Shown here in pieces: positions 1 through 7,818 of a stretch of 47,153 nt of DNA. The stretch spans positions 1 through 47,153 of the forward strand of contig JABLXR010000034.1 of assembly GCA_013178015.1 (NCBI GenBank), given 5' to 3'. Numbering within the stretch: position 1 is the stretch's first letter; every line of letters begins with the position of its first letter. The DNA comes from Anaerolineae bacterium. Its GTDB lineage: Bacteria > Chloroflexota > Anaerolineae > DRVO01. The notes below the pieces were generated by a model. That model worked only from the letters and a program-made list of their open reading frames with translations. It did no database searches and was not told the origin of the DNA. Made by a program: the position numbers and the translations under genes.

Positions 1-240
1 CTCCACTGCGCTGCGGTGGTCGTCGCGGTCGTAGATAACGTGAATGGCATAGGAATCGGCCATCTCGGGGTAGATGCCATAGGCGGCGAAGCCTCCTCCC
101 AGCCCATTGCTTCGGTCGTGCATGGCCGCCATCAGGTCGCCGATCACCTGGCCCGGCACCATCCCCCCTGATTCGTCCAGCACGCCGCCAGTGGCACAAC
201 CAGCCGGCACGTATGGGTACTGGCTCTTGCTCGCAGACAC
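1..240 (-). CDS. Class II glutamine amidotransferase, GltB N-terminal type (partial, first 80 residues)
   Basis: The gene begins at a GTG (238-240) preceded by AAGGGGAG at good spacing and runs off the left edge. The visible 80 residues contain the block MHDRSNGLGGGFAAYGIYP and then a DSYAIHVIYDRDDHR segment, typical of the stand-alone amidotransferase domain related to the glutamate synthase large subunit N-terminus. In class II amidotransferases an N-terminal cysteine hydrolyses glutamine to release ammonia. The first cysteine here is residue 15 (AGCATGG), so a short propeptide of about 14 residues would have to be removed to expose it. That cleavage is inferred from family behaviour, not seen. 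The rest of the gene and its partner domains lie outside the window. Confidence 0.8.
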   Translation of the reverse strand, partial: MSASKSQYPYVPAGCATGGVLDESGGMVPGQVIGDLMAAMHDRSNGLGGGFAAYGIYPEMADSYAIHVIYDRDDHRSAVE

Positions 241-353
241 TGAAGCTCCCCTTGCAGACCGCCCCGCCCCGGAAAAGGCGGGCGACCCTGGAGGACTTCG
301 GCGGCACACGATGCCGCGTCGCGCCTCTACAGGGTCGCTTGGAGGTGAAAAGA

Positions 354-382
354 AGGCTATCAGCGCCCACCACGATTGTCAA
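354..382 (-). promoter_or_regulatory. Sigma70-type promoter for the amidotransferase gene
   Basis: On the minus strand a perfect TTGACA (377-382) is followed after 17 bases by TAGCCT (354-359), about 110 bases upstream of the GTG start at 240. The -10 box is weak, but the same TAGCCT box occurs at a second candidate promoter at 26067. Confidence 0.55.
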
Positions 383-883
383 CCTGGGCGCGTGACGGCT
401 CCAGATCGGGGGGGCGGATTCCGACTACCACTGCCGCCAAGGGCCTTCGCTGCGCTGACACCCTGAGAGCAAGCCTCGACTGCATGCCAGAACCACTGCT
501 ATCGAGGAGTACGGGTCTCCACGCGCGCCCTGCCTGCAAGCCACCGCCGCGTCTGGGGGTGTTGACCCCTCAGAAGGGACTTGGACGCCACCACCATGTC
601 CTCGCAGCCAGCCAAAGAGCCTGCCCTGAGAGCCGTTGGCCAACCCTCCTGCACGGTAATACCCCCCGTAAGCTCTCATGCTCTGCATGGGTTCTGGCTC
701 CGGCGCCCGTCCGCGGCCTCCGCCGCACGCCGCCTGCGGCGGCGCTGCGGCGCTGCCCGGGAGCCACACCACCCCGCCTGCATCCGGGTCGCCACAGCAG
801 CCCGCTCGCGCTATGATGCAGGGAGCACCGTGGTAGCGTAACCGGTGCCATGACCGGGTCAGTAGCGACGTCGGAGGTGAGGT
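383..883. other. Non-coding stretch, no supported gene
   Basis: No open frame here shows a plausible start, ribosome binding site and protein-like composition. The overlapping frames are rich in Arg/Pro/Ala as expected of GC-rich non-coding DNA. It holds the upstream regions of two divergent genes: the amidotransferase promoter at its left end and, at 812-817, a TATGAT that could be the -10 box of the LiaF-like gene but lacks a convincing -35 box. A strong hairpin lies at 721-752 and is listed separately. I see no RNA gene. Confidence 0.5.
721..752. repeat. GC-rich imperfect inverted repeat (hairpin)
   Basis: A 14-base left arm (721-734) and a 15-base right arm (738-752) are complementary apart from one bulged base and are separated by TGC. 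There is no T-run on either side, so it is not a clear intrinsic terminator. It could be a leader hairpin or simply GC-rich structure. Confidence 0.45.
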
Positions 884-1957
884 ATGAGCACCAGGCCGCG
901 CCAGCGGGGCACGGACATCTTCCTGCCTGTCTTCCTCATACTGATCGGAGTGGCCGCTCTCCTCGTGAACGCCAGCGGCGAGGAATGGGACCTGTGGCGA
1001 ATCATCCTTCTCGCCCTACCGATCCTGGTGTTGTCCATCGGCATCAACCTGGCGGCGGAGAACCGCAGGATGGCCACTGCCGTGGTGGTCACCGTGGTCG
1101 GGGCAGCGCTGCTGGCCCGACAGACTGGGCTGGTCGCCTGGCCCGTCCTGCCAGTGATCTCACGCGCATGGCCGCTGGTCGTCGTGGCTCTCGGGCTCGA
1201 TCTCGCCGTGGGGCGGACCACCTACCTGCGCCTGTTGCTCTCGGCGGCGCTCGGCGTCGCCCTGGTCGCGGCAGGTATCTGGGTATCTGCCCGAGAGGCA
1301 GAGACTGCGGTGGGGCGCCCGTCGCGGTCGGTGGCGTACGTCCTGGATGATGCCGGCGCTGCCTCAGTCTCTCTGAGCCCTGGCGCCGCCACCGTGCTCA
1401 TCCAGGAGTCCACTGAGCCGGCTACTCTACTGGGCGGAGCCATCACGCCCGATCCCGGGCAGGACCTAGCAGCCACCCTCGAGATAGCCGAGAAAAGCGC
1501 TCGCCTTTCTCTTACCCGTTCCGGCGAGGTCGCGTCGCTCTGGCCCATAAGCCCGCTCCCTGAGTGGGACCTGGTCCTGACTTCGGGCGTGCCCCTGGAC
1601 CTTGACCTGGACCTGGGCGCAGGGCAGTGCCGCCTGGATCTGAGCGGCCTCCAGGTTCGCTCGCTTGAGGTCTCGGTTGGTGTGGGCGAGTGCCTGGTCA
1701 CCCTCCCGGCGGTCCCCACCCTGAGGGCGCGCATCACCGGCGGGATCGGTCGGACCGAGGTGGTGCTGCCTGCTGGTATCGAGGCCCGCGTGGCCGCTGA
1801 CACCGGCCTCGCCACTACCAGGGTCGAGGGCGACCTGGCTCTGGTCGGCGAGGACGACGAGGACGAGTACGTGACCCCGGGCTACGCGGCAGCTTCCGTC
1901 AGGGCGGAGATCCAGACCGGCCAGGCCATCGGGGCTCTGGTGATTCGCCGGCCGTAG
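884..1957 (+). CDS. LiaF-like integral membrane protein with C-terminal beta-rich (toast-rack) domain
   Basis: The 357-residue product starts at an ATG preceded by GGAGGTGAG. The N-terminal ~135 residues hold about five hydrophobic segments (roughly 12-30, 38-58, 64-82, 88-108 and 112-132), with the pattern of a LiaF/DUF5668 transmembrane module. From about residue 140 a soluble beta-rich domain follows, with repeated short strands such as LDLDLDLGAGQCRLDLSG and GGIGRTEVVLPAGIEARV, characteristic of the toast-rack (DUF2154) domain of LiaF-type envelope stress proteins. An acidic loop (GEDDEDEY) precedes the last strand. In Firmicutes LiaF restrains the LiaRS system, but no sensor kinase or regulator is adjacent here, so the role is unknown beyond membrane or envelope association. 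Confidence 0.7.
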   Translation: MSTRPRQRGTDIFLPVFLILIGVAALLVNASGEEWDLWRIILLALPILVLSIGINLAAENRRMATAVVVTVVGAALLARQTGLVAWPVLPVISRAWPLVVVALGLDLAVGRTTYLRLLLSAALGVALVAAGIWVSAREAETAVGRPSRSVAYVLDDAGAASVSLSPGAATVLIQESTEPATLLGGAITPDPGQDLAATLEIAEKSARLSLTRSGEVASLWPISPLPEWDLVLTSGVPLDLDLDLGAGQCRLDLSGLQVRSLEVSVGVGECLVTLPAVPTLRARITGGIGRTEVVLPAGIEARVAADTGLATTRVEGDLALVGEDDEDEYVTPGYAAASVRAEIQTGQAIGALVIRRP

Positions 1958-2277
1958 CAGGCCGACGGGGCAAAGCTGTCGCTGCGAAGTCGTCAGCTCG
2001 CTGGGTCTCTCTCGAGAAGCAGGCCCGAGGCCTCTGCCGGAGCCGGCCCGTTCCCGAGGGGCAGCGCGCAGAGCCTCCCAGGGCCAGCGGCACTGCCTCC
2101 ACGGCCAGTCGGCATGTCGTTCGTCGTCGGCGCAGCGCAGGACCTGACTGGGATCAATGATCACACCCTGTGCCTCGGTCCGGAGGTCTCGCAAATGGGC
2201 CTGATCCTCCGTCGCAGGCTAGAATCTGGGCAGGAGAGGTAGCGCAGTAGTCGCATGAGAGTGATCGCGGTGCACAA
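1958..2277. other. Intergenic region, no supported gene
   Basis: These 320 bases separate two plus-strand genes. The minus-strand open frame crossing them is a shadow of the upstream gene. A TAGAAT at 2220-2225 could be a -10 box for the next gene, but no good -35 box is present. A nine-codon frame (ATG at 2255, TGA at 2279-2281) overlaps the GTG start of the next gene; there is no independent reason to think it is translated. Confidence 0.4.
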
Positions 2278-3600
2278 GTGAGGCTGATTAGCTGCAGTTC
2301 CCGGCGCCGGCGGTTGGTATACAGGATATCCGGCTTCCGGGCGTTCTTGGCAGCCGCATTAGCTCTGGCGTCGCTCCTGCTGGCTTCTTGCGCTCTCGGG
2401 AGCAGCGCCGAGCCCAGCTACGCAGAGCGCGTCCGAGAGGTGGTTGGCTCGCGGGAGTTTGACCTGGTACGCTGGGAGCTGCGGGCCGTACCGGTAGAGC
2501 TGGCTGGGCGTATAACCGTGCCCACGGTGGTCGCCGAGGGGCCCAGCGCCCAGATGCTGGTGCTCCAGTACCTTGAGGTGGCACAGATCCTGGCGCGCCT
2601 GCAGCGGGAGTGCGAGCGGACAGCAGCCTTGGAGGGGGGCTCGGCAGCCGCTTCGGCGACCATAGCTTCCCTAGAGCGGCAGATTGCAGCGTTACGGGCT
2701 GCTCAGCAGGAGCGCCGGCTGCAAGTGGAGCGCATCCTGGAGACGCAGGTGTCGGCCGTAATCGCCGACGAGGGTCTAGGTTGGCTCGGCACCCCATTGC
2801 CGCCACCGGCCTTCGACTTCGTCGAGCCTCCCGCCTACTTGGTGCTATCTCCTCGGGACGAGATCCGCTTGCGCATGGGGGTCTACCTTGAGCCCGAGAC
2901 AACCCTCAGCGAGCGCGAAGCGATCGAGGCTGCCCTCGAGGCAGGCCTGCCCAACACCAGCGCCCTGGTGGCGGGCACCGGAGGTTTCTCTACCTGGCCT
3001 GCCATGCTCGTAGATGCGGCTGGACTGGAGTGGATACTCTCTACAATAGCGCACGAATGGGCCCACGTATACCTGGTCGCCTTCCCCGTTGGTCGTGCCT
3101 ACTACGACAGTCCCGAGATGACCGCGATCAACGAGACGCTGGCCACCATCCTCGGAGACGAGTTGGGCGCACTCGCCATGCGCCGCTTCTATCCCGAGTT
3201 GGCACGCGAGCAGATCCATGACTCCAGACAGTGGGATGGTAGCGAGCTCCCTCCAGGGGCGAAGGCAGAGTCCACGTTCGATTTCGGGCGTGAGATGCGC
3301 CTGACGCGGGAGCGGGTGGACGAGCTGTTGGCCCAGGGCCAGGTGGAGGAGGCCGAGCGGTATATGGAGGAACGCAGAGTTCTCTTCGTGGAGCACGGTC
3401 ATTTCATTCGACGGCTCAATCAGGCCTACTTTGCCTTCCACGGTTCCTACCGCACTGGTCCTGCAGCCCCGGCCGACGACCCCATCCTGCCTCGGCTGCG
3501 AAAGCTCCGCGCTCAGTCTGGAAGCCTGAGGGAGTTCGTGGCCGCGGCGCGGGGCATATCCACCTTCGAGGAGCTTCTGGAGATGGTGCCTGAGCCCTGA
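2278..3600 (+). CDS. Putative lipoprotein with HExxH metalloprotease-like motif
   Basis: The 440-residue product begins at GTG; no strong ribosome binding site is visible and downstream TTG codons are alternatives. Basic residues, then a hydrophobic stretch ending LLLASC (about residues 28-41), form a lipoprotein signal peptide with a lipobox, so the protein is probably anchored outside the membrane. A coiled-coil-like region rich in Glu, Arg and Ala follows at about 95-155. The core has HEWAH at residues 259-263, and 22 residues later N-E-T-L-A, the spacing and sequence of a gluzincin zinc site (HExxH...NExxA) with Glu286 as third ligand. The C-terminal third is charged and helical. I do not recognise the family. 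A membrane-attached zinc peptidase is the best guess and rests on the motif alone. Confidence 0.6.
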   Translation: MRLISCSSRRRRLVYRISGFRAFLAAALALASLLLASCALGSSAEPSYAERVREVVGSREFDLVRWELRAVPVELAGRITVPTVVAEGPSAQMLVLQYLEVAQILARLQRECERTAALEGGSAAASATIASLERQIAALRAAQQERRLQVERILETQVSAVIADEGLGWLGTPLPPPAFDFVEPPAYLVLSPRDEIRLRMGVYLEPETTLSEREAIEAALEAGLPNTSALVAGTGGFSTWPAMLVDAAGLEWILSTIAHEWAHVYLVAFPVGRAYYDSPEMTAINETLATILGDELGALAMRRFYPELAREQIHDSRQWDGSELPPGAKAESTFDFGREMRLTRERVDELLAQGQVEEAERYMEERRVLFVEHGHFIRRLNQAYFAFHGSYRTGPAAPADDPILPRLRKLRAQSGSLREFVAAARGISTFEELLEMVPEP

Positions 3601-3738
3601 CCAGGCCATAGCCGTCCGCCTCTCTGCCGCCCCGCTGCTCGACGGGCAAGCGCACGCCCGCGCCTGGGACCACTCACGGCTCGGTGACAAGCGCCTCAGG
3701 CCCACTGCCTGCGCTCGCCCTCCACTGAGCGACCTGCT

Positions 3739-3767
3739 TTGCACCAACCTGCCCACCGCGCTATAAT
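3739..3767 (+). promoter_or_regulatory. Promoter of the rpmH-rnpA-yidD-yidC-jag-parAB cluster
   Basis: TTGCAC (3739-3744), a 17-base spacer and a perfect TATAAT (3762-3767) lie about 37 bases upstream of the rpmH ATG. All genes to parB follow on the same strand with overlaps or very short gaps, so this may drive the whole cluster. Confidence 0.75.
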
Positions 3768-3803
3768 GTTTCGGTCTATACGCACTTCGGATCGAGGAAT
3801 CGC

Positions 3804-3962
3804 ATGCCAAAGCGCACCTACCAGCCCAAGACGCGTCGTCGCTTGCGGCGACACGGGTTCAGAAGCCGCATGACGACTCAAGGGGGCCGCAGGGTCCTCA
3901 AGGCCAGGAGACTCAAGGGCAGATATCGGCTCACTGTGGGGCCCTCTCGCAACTCAGTCTGA
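3804..3962 (+). CDS. rpmH: 50S ribosomal protein L34
   Basis: A 52-residue, very basic protein that starts [19 protein letters not shown], the signature of L34, and continues with the conserved [14 protein letters not shown] and KGR blocks. It is a few residues longer at the C-terminus than the usual 44-46. L34 is part of the large ribosomal subunit near the exit tunnel side. It is the first gene of the cluster, and rnpA begins two bases after its stop, as is usual in bacteria. Confidence 0.97.
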   Translation: MPKRTYQPKTRRRLRRHGFRSRMTTQGGRRVLKARRLKGRYRLTVGPSRNSV

Positions 3963-3964
3963 GC

Positions 3965-4309
3965 GTGCACCGTTCACGGCGCATAACCAGCGCAGTGGAC
4001 TTCAACCGGGTGCGCCAGACGGGAAAGGCCTACAGGGATGCGCGCCTGGTTCTATTGGTGAGGCCCAACGGCCTCGAAGTCACACGATTCGGGTTCATCA
4101 CCAGTAGACGACTGGGAAAGGCAGTAGTGCGAAACCGCGTGCGGCGCCTCCTTAGAGAGGCATCGAGACAGCTGTGCGCGGACATGGCGGGCGGCTTTGA
4201 CGTGGTCGCTATCGCGACAAGGAAAGCGGTTGGCTCGAGCTATCATGAGATCAGACAGTCCCTGGAGGCCCTCGCACGCCAGGCCGGCATCTTGGGTGAC
4301 GGGAGCTAG
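3965..4309 (+). CDS. rnpA: Ribonuclease P protein component
   Basis: The 114-residue basic protein is the protein subunit of RNase P, which helps the catalytic RNA remove 5' leaders from precursor tRNAs. The conserved RNR motif is seen as [19 protein letters not shown] at about residues 50-68, preceded by the [11 protein letters not shown] strand, with [10 protein letters not shown] after it. The start is GTG, two bases after the rpmH stop, so any ribosome binding site lies within rpmH and translation is probably coupled. The length is normal for the family. The RNA partner rnpB is not in the window. Confidence 0.95.
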   Translation: MHRSRRITSAVDFNRVRQTGKAYRDARLVLLVRPNGLEVTRFGFITSRRLGKAVVRNRVRRLLREASRQLCADMAGGFDVVAIATRKAVGSSYHEIRQSLEALARQAGILGDGS

Positions 4310-4517
4310 CCGAGCGCTTCTTCTCAATCTTATAGCGCTCTACCGGCGCTTCGTGAGCCCTGCCCTACCGCCTTCGTGCCGATTCTACCCGAGCTGCTCC
4401 CTGTACGCCGAGCAGGCCATCACCCGTTACGGCCCATGGCGAGGCACCAGCCTGGCGCTGAAGCGGCTAAGTCGCTGTCATCCGTGGAACCCGGGGGGAT
4501 ACGATCCGGTGCCGTAG
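4296..4517 (+). CDS. yidD: Membrane protein insertion efficiency factor YidD
   Basis: From a GTG at 4296 (a TTG at 4293 is also possible) the 73-residue product carries the YidD hallmark: [31 protein letters not shown], then [28 protein letters not shown]. The three-cysteine pattern with CHP and GGYDP is typical. A longer frame exists upstream but lies inside rnpA and does not resemble YidD. The gene overlaps the end of rnpA by 14 bases. YidD is a small peripheral membrane protein that aids YidC-dependent insertion, and yidC follows directly. Confidence 0.93.
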   Translation: MTGASRALLLNLIALYRRFVSPALPPSCRFYPSCSLYAEQAITRYGPWRGTSLALKRLSRCHPWNPGGYDPVP

Positions 4518-4559
4518 TACTGTCCCGACCGTGCAGGTCGCTGGAGGACTCATAGCCAT

Positions 4560-5429
4560 ATGTGGCAGACGCTCGTTGTTGGGCCGCTTTCGGAGGCGCT
4601 GAGGTTTATCGCCCAGAGCCTGGCGGCTGTGGGCATCCCCTATGCCTGGGGTTTCGCTATTGTTGCTTTCACCCTCATCATCAAGCTCATCACCCTGCCT
4701 CTCGCCATCCGGCAGACGGAATCCACGAAGAAGATGCAGGAACTGCAGCCTCAGCTGCAGGCTCTGCAGAAGAAGTACGCCGGGAATAAGGAGAAACTGG
4801 CCCAGGAGCAGATGAATCTGTACCGCGAGGCGGGCGTCAACCCCATGGGGGGGTGCCTTCCCTCTCTCATCCAGTTGCCAGTCTGGATCGGCCTCTACCA
4901 AGCCCTGATCAGCCTCGCCAATGCCGGGCTGCTCACCGGTGGCTTCCTGTGGATTCCGGACCTGTCCTTCCCCAATACCCAGGTCGGCACCCAATGGTTG
5001 TGGCCCGGTGGGTCGGCCTGGGCCGGGTGGGGTCACCTGGCCGCTTACCTGGTGCTCCCGATCCTGACCGTGGTGACTCAGTTGGTGACGCAGAAGCTGA
5101 TGTCCCCGCCCTCCTCCGGCCAGAGCCAGGGGGCCATGAACAGCGCCATGATGTTCATGCCCTTTATGTTCGGCTTCTTCGCCCTTACGTTCCCATCTGG
5201 ACTGGCGCTGTATTGGGTCACAAACAATGTGTTTACCATGATACAGCAGTATCTGCTTGGTGGCATGGGTACACGCGCTGTGGCCGGGGTTTCGTCGGGG
5301 AAGGCAGCCGAAGATGAGCAACAGGGAGCCGTTCCCGCAGCGGGCGAGGCTGGCTCCGAATCGCCCAGAGTGCCACGCCAGACACCAAGGAAGAGAACGC
5401 GAAATGGTAGGAAGCGACGAAGGAGTTGA
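4560..5429 (+). CDS. yidC: Membrane protein insertase YidC/OxaI
   Basis: A 289-residue membrane protein that inserts and folds integral membrane proteins. It has the short form without the large periplasmic domain of proteobacterial YidC. The first transmembrane segment (about 24-44) is followed by the cytoplasmic helical hairpin STKKMQELQPQLQALQKKY, then NPMGGCLPSLIQLPVWIGLYQAL, a hydrophobic block near 165-185, and the FPSGLALYWVTNNVFTMIQQ segment near the end, all conserved in the family. The tail is basic (TPRKRTRNGRKRRRS), as expected for ribosome contact. The start has GGAGG ten or more bases upstream. The jag gene overlaps its 3' end. Confidence 0.95.
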   Translation: MWQTLVVGPLSEALRFIAQSLAAVGIPYAWGFAIVAFTLIIKLITLPLAIRQTESTKKMQELQPQLQALQKKYAGNKEKLAQEQMNLYREAGVNPMGGCLPSLIQLPVWIGLYQALISLANAGLLTGGFLWIPDLSFPNTQVGTQWLWPGGSAWAGWGHLAAYLVLPILTVVTQLVTQKLMSPPSSGQSQGAMNSAMMFMPFMFGFFALTFPSGLALYWVTNNVFTMIQQYLLGGMGTRAVAGVSSGKAAEDEQQGAVPAAGEAGSESPRVPRQTPRKRTRNGRKRRRS

Positions 5430-6162
5430 GGTTGTAGGTCGCACCCTAGACGAGGCAGTGCAGAAAGGACTCGAACACCTGCAGCTTCGCCGGGATCAGG
5501 TGGACATACAGATCCTCTCCGATGGCGCCCGGACGCTCCTGGGGTTCCGGCCTGGCCAAGCCCGCGTGAGGGTGACGCCCAAACGGGCACCAGCGCCACC
5601 TCGGCAGCACCCGAGACGGGCTGTCGAGCCCACTCTGGCCAGTGAAGCGGAGAAGCCGCCTGAGAACGAGGAGGAACCGGAGGAACCGGAGGAGCTTGCC
5701 CCCGATCAGGAAGCCGACGTCGCGGCGCGCCTGCTCCAAGAGATGGTGCGGCGCATGGGCATCCGCGCTCGGGTGCAGGTTGAGCTGCCTACGGAGGATC
5801 AGCCCCTCCGGCTGAACATCGTCGGCAGGAACCTGGGAATCCTGATCGGCCGCCGGGGCGAGACACTCTCTGCCCTCCAGTTCCTGACTCGCATGATGGC
5901 TAGCCATCAGCTGCACAAGTGGATCAACCTGATCGTTGACGTGGATGACTACCGGAAGAAGCGTGAGGAGTCGCTCCGGCGCTTGGCTGTGCGGATGGCG
6001 CAAATGGCCGTCGAGACTGGCAAGGTGCAGGAACTAGAACCCATGCCCCCGGCAGAGAGGCGCATCGTCCACATCGCCCTCCGCGACTTTGACGGCGTCA
6101 GGACCGAAAGCCAGGGAGAGGACGAGAACCGCCGCGTCACCATAGTCCCGGTCCGCAGCTAG
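5404..6162 (+). CDS. khpB: RNA-binding protein KhpB/Jag (Jag_N, KH and R3H domains)
   Basis: The start was set at ATG 5404 because AAGGAAGAG precedes it and the protein then begins with the Jag_N domain (VVGRTLDEAVQKGLEHL, LGFRPGQARVRV) at about residues 5-58. An acidic Pro/Glu linker of about 45 residues follows. Next comes a KH domain with the IGRRGET loop at about 145 and an R3H domain (YRKKREESLRRLAVRMA and RRIVHIALRDFDGVRTES) at about 180-252. KhpB binds small RNAs and mRNAs and influences cell division and envelope homeostasis. The gene overlaps yidC by 26 bases, the usual neighbour. Confidence 0.92.
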   Translation: MVGSDEGVEVVGRTLDEAVQKGLEHLQLRRDQVDIQILSDGARTLLGFRPGQARVRVTPKRAPAPPRQHPRRAVEPTLASEAEKPPENEEEPEEPEELAPDQEADVAARLLQEMVRRMGIRARVQVELPTEDQPLRLNIVGRNLGILIGRRGETLSALQFLTRMMASHQLHKWINLIVDVDDYRKKREESLRRLAVRMAQMAVETGKVQELEPMPPAERRIVHIALRDFDGVRTESQGEDENRRVTIVPVRS

Positions 6163-6167
6163 CCAAC

Positions 6168-7028
6168 TTGGCCGCGCTCACTTACCTCGTCATCGGTCAC
6201 GTCACCCAGGATGTGGCCGACGGCAGCTTCGTTTTGGGGGGCACCGCGACCTACTCAGCTGTGACGGCGGCTCGACTGGGCTGCCGGGTGCGGGTCTTGA
6301 CAGCCGCTGCCCCATCGGTGGCGCCAGCACTGGAGGAGCTGACTCGGCCGGGCGACCTGGTCCTGGTGGAGTCGGCTAAGTCTACTGTGTTTCACAATGT
6401 GTACACGCCCAGGGGGCGCGAGCAGCGCCTTCTCTCGGTGGCGACGCCTCTGGCGCCGGCGCACCTGCCGGCCGGCTGGCGCCACCCCGACATCGCCCAC
6501 CTGGGGCCGGTGGCCCGCGAAGTGAGCGAGGAGTTCACGGGCGTCTTTCCCCGGCTCACTACTCTGGGCCTTACCCCCCAGGGGTGGCTGCGCACCTGGG
6601 ATCATGAGGGCAGAGTCGGGCCAACCCGATGGATGCCAGCGCCGGCCCGCCTGGCCAGGGCGCAGGCGCTGGTACTGAGCCAAGAGGACGTGGGCAACGA
6701 GACGGACCTGATCGGGTACTACGCGCGACACTGCCCTGTGACGGTGGTCACCCGGGGCTATCGTGGCTGCACTCTCTACCTTCGGGGAGCCGCCCACCAC
6801 CTCGACACTCGGGAGGCAAAGGAGGTAGACCCCACCGGCGCGGGCGATGTGTTCGCGGCCGCGTTCTTCATCAGGCTGCACGAGACCGGCGACCCATTCG
6901 CTGCCGCCGGGTTCGGCAATGCAGCCGGCTCAATGTCCGTCGAGGGTCCAGGCATCTCCGCCATCCCCTCGCGGGAACAGGTGGAGGCCTGGCTGGAGAG
7001 ACAGCGTCTCCCATATGCCGGCAGGTAG
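6168..7028 (+). CDS. PfkB-family carbohydrate/nucleoside kinase
   Basis: The 286-residue product starts at TTG five bases after jag. It has a PfkB fold: an N-terminal sheet with the GGTATYSAVTAARLG substrate-binding glycine motif at about 23-37 and the C-terminal catalytic signature DPTGAGDVFAAAFF near 225, where Asp of GAGD is the catalytic base. VLSQEDV and VTVVTRGYRGC correspond to the usual nucleotide-site strands. The N-terminal lid is short. Substrate cannot be assigned; such kinases act on sugars, nucleosides or related small molecules. Its position between jag and parA and a 14-base overlap with parA place it in the same transcript. Confidence 0.8.
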   Translation: MAALTYLVIGHVTQDVADGSFVLGGTATYSAVTAARLGCRVRVLTAAAPSVAPALEELTRPGDLVLVESAKSTVFHNVYTPRGREQRLLSVATPLAPAHLPAGWRHPDIAHLGPVAREVSEEFTGVFPRLTTLGLTPQGWLRTWDHEGRVGPTRWMPAPARLARAQALVLSQEDVGNETDLIGYYARHCPVTVVTRGYRGCTLYLRGAAHHLDTREAKEVDPTGAGDVFAAAFFIRLHETGDPFAAAGFGNAAGSMSVEGPGISAIPSREQVEAWLERQRLPYAGR

Positions 7029-7818
7029 AATCGTCGCCGTAGCCAACCAGAAGGGCGGTGTAGGCAAGACCACTACGGCGGTCAACCTCTCCGCAGCCAT
7101 GGCTCGCCTCGGGCTCTCCGCATTGTTGCTGGACTTCGATCCGCAGGCGAACGCTACGAGCAGCGTGGGAGTGGACCCCCGTCAGGTAGAGCGGAACGTG
7201 TATCACCTTCTGTCCGGCCGAGTGACCGCTCGGGAGGTGATCCTGCCCACCGCCACGTCCGGGCTGAGCCTTCTTCCCTCGGGGCCAGACCTGGCGGGCG
7301 CAGAGGTGGAGCTGGTGAACCTGCCGGGCAGGGAGTCATGCCTTAAGGAAGCTCTCGAAGGGGTGGAGCGCGAATACGACGTCACTCTGATCGACTGCCC
7401 TCCCAGCCTCAGCCTGCTTACCGTCAATGCCCTCGTGGCGGCTTCCAGCGGCGTGCTGGTCCCCGTGCAGACGGAATACCTGCCCCTGGAGGGACTCTCG
7501 CGCCTGATGGAGACATTGGAGGCGGTGCGACTGCGCTTCAACCGAGGTATGCGTGTGGTGGGCATCCTCATGACCATGTACGATGCGCGCACCAATCTCT
7601 CGGCCGAAGTAGTGCAGGAAGTGCGGCGCTACTTTCCCGGCCTCGTGTTCCGGGAGGCGATCCCGCGTTCGGTTCGACTCAGCGAGGCTCCCAGCCGAGG
7701 GGTCAGCGTGTTCGGCCATGCCCCAAGCTCCGCCGGGGCCCTCTCGTATGCCCTGGTGGCGGAGGAACTGCTGGCGCGGCTAGGGGTGCCAGCACACAGG
7801 GAGACACAGGATGCCTGA
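7015..7818 (+). CDS. parA: Chromosome partitioning ATPase ParA/Soj
   Basis: The start is ATG 7015, inside the end of the kinase gene; the longer frame upstream is a shadow. The protein opens with the deviant Walker A KGGVGKTTTAVNL at residues 13-25, followed by LLDFDPQANATSSVG (switch I), LIDCPPSL (Walker B) and VQTEYLPLEGL. This is the full ParA/Soj pattern at a normal length of 267 residues. ParA binds DNA non-specifically in its ATP form and moves ParB-parS complexes. parB overlaps by eight bases. No parS site was recognised within the window. Confidence 0.96.
   Translation: MPAGRIVAVANQKGGVGKTTTAVNLSAAMARLGLSALLLDFDPQANATSSVGVDPRQVERNVYHLLSGRVTAREVILPTATSGLSLLPSGPDLAGAEVELVNLPGRESCLKEALEGVEREYDVTLIDCPPSLSLLTVNALVAASSGVLVPVQTEYLPLEGLSRLMETLEAVRLRFNRGMRVVGILMTMYDARTNLSAEVVQEVRRYFPGLVFREAIPRSVRLSEAPSRGVSVFGHAPSSAGALSYALVAEELLARLGVPAHRETQDA

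Noticed and set aside
425-851. Minus-strand and plus-strand open frames of 86-146 codons in the 383-883 region
   Set aside because: Low-complexity Arg/Pro/Gly/Ala composition, no plausible ribosome binding sites, and mutual overlap in several frames indicate GC-rich non-coding DNA.
2255-2281. Eight-residue leader peptide overlapping the start of the lipoprotein gene
   Set aside because: It lacks a well-spaced ribosome binding site and no regulatory codon run or hairpin is associated, so the overlap is probably chance.
3601-3803. Replication origin upstream of rpmH
   Set aside because: No TTATNCACA-type DnaA boxes or AT-rich unwinding region are present; only a promoter is seen.
6387-6407. 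TGTTTCACAATGTGTAC within the PfkB kinase gene as a parS site
   Set aside because: Only the left half resembles the parS consensus; the right half does not form the required inverted repeat.
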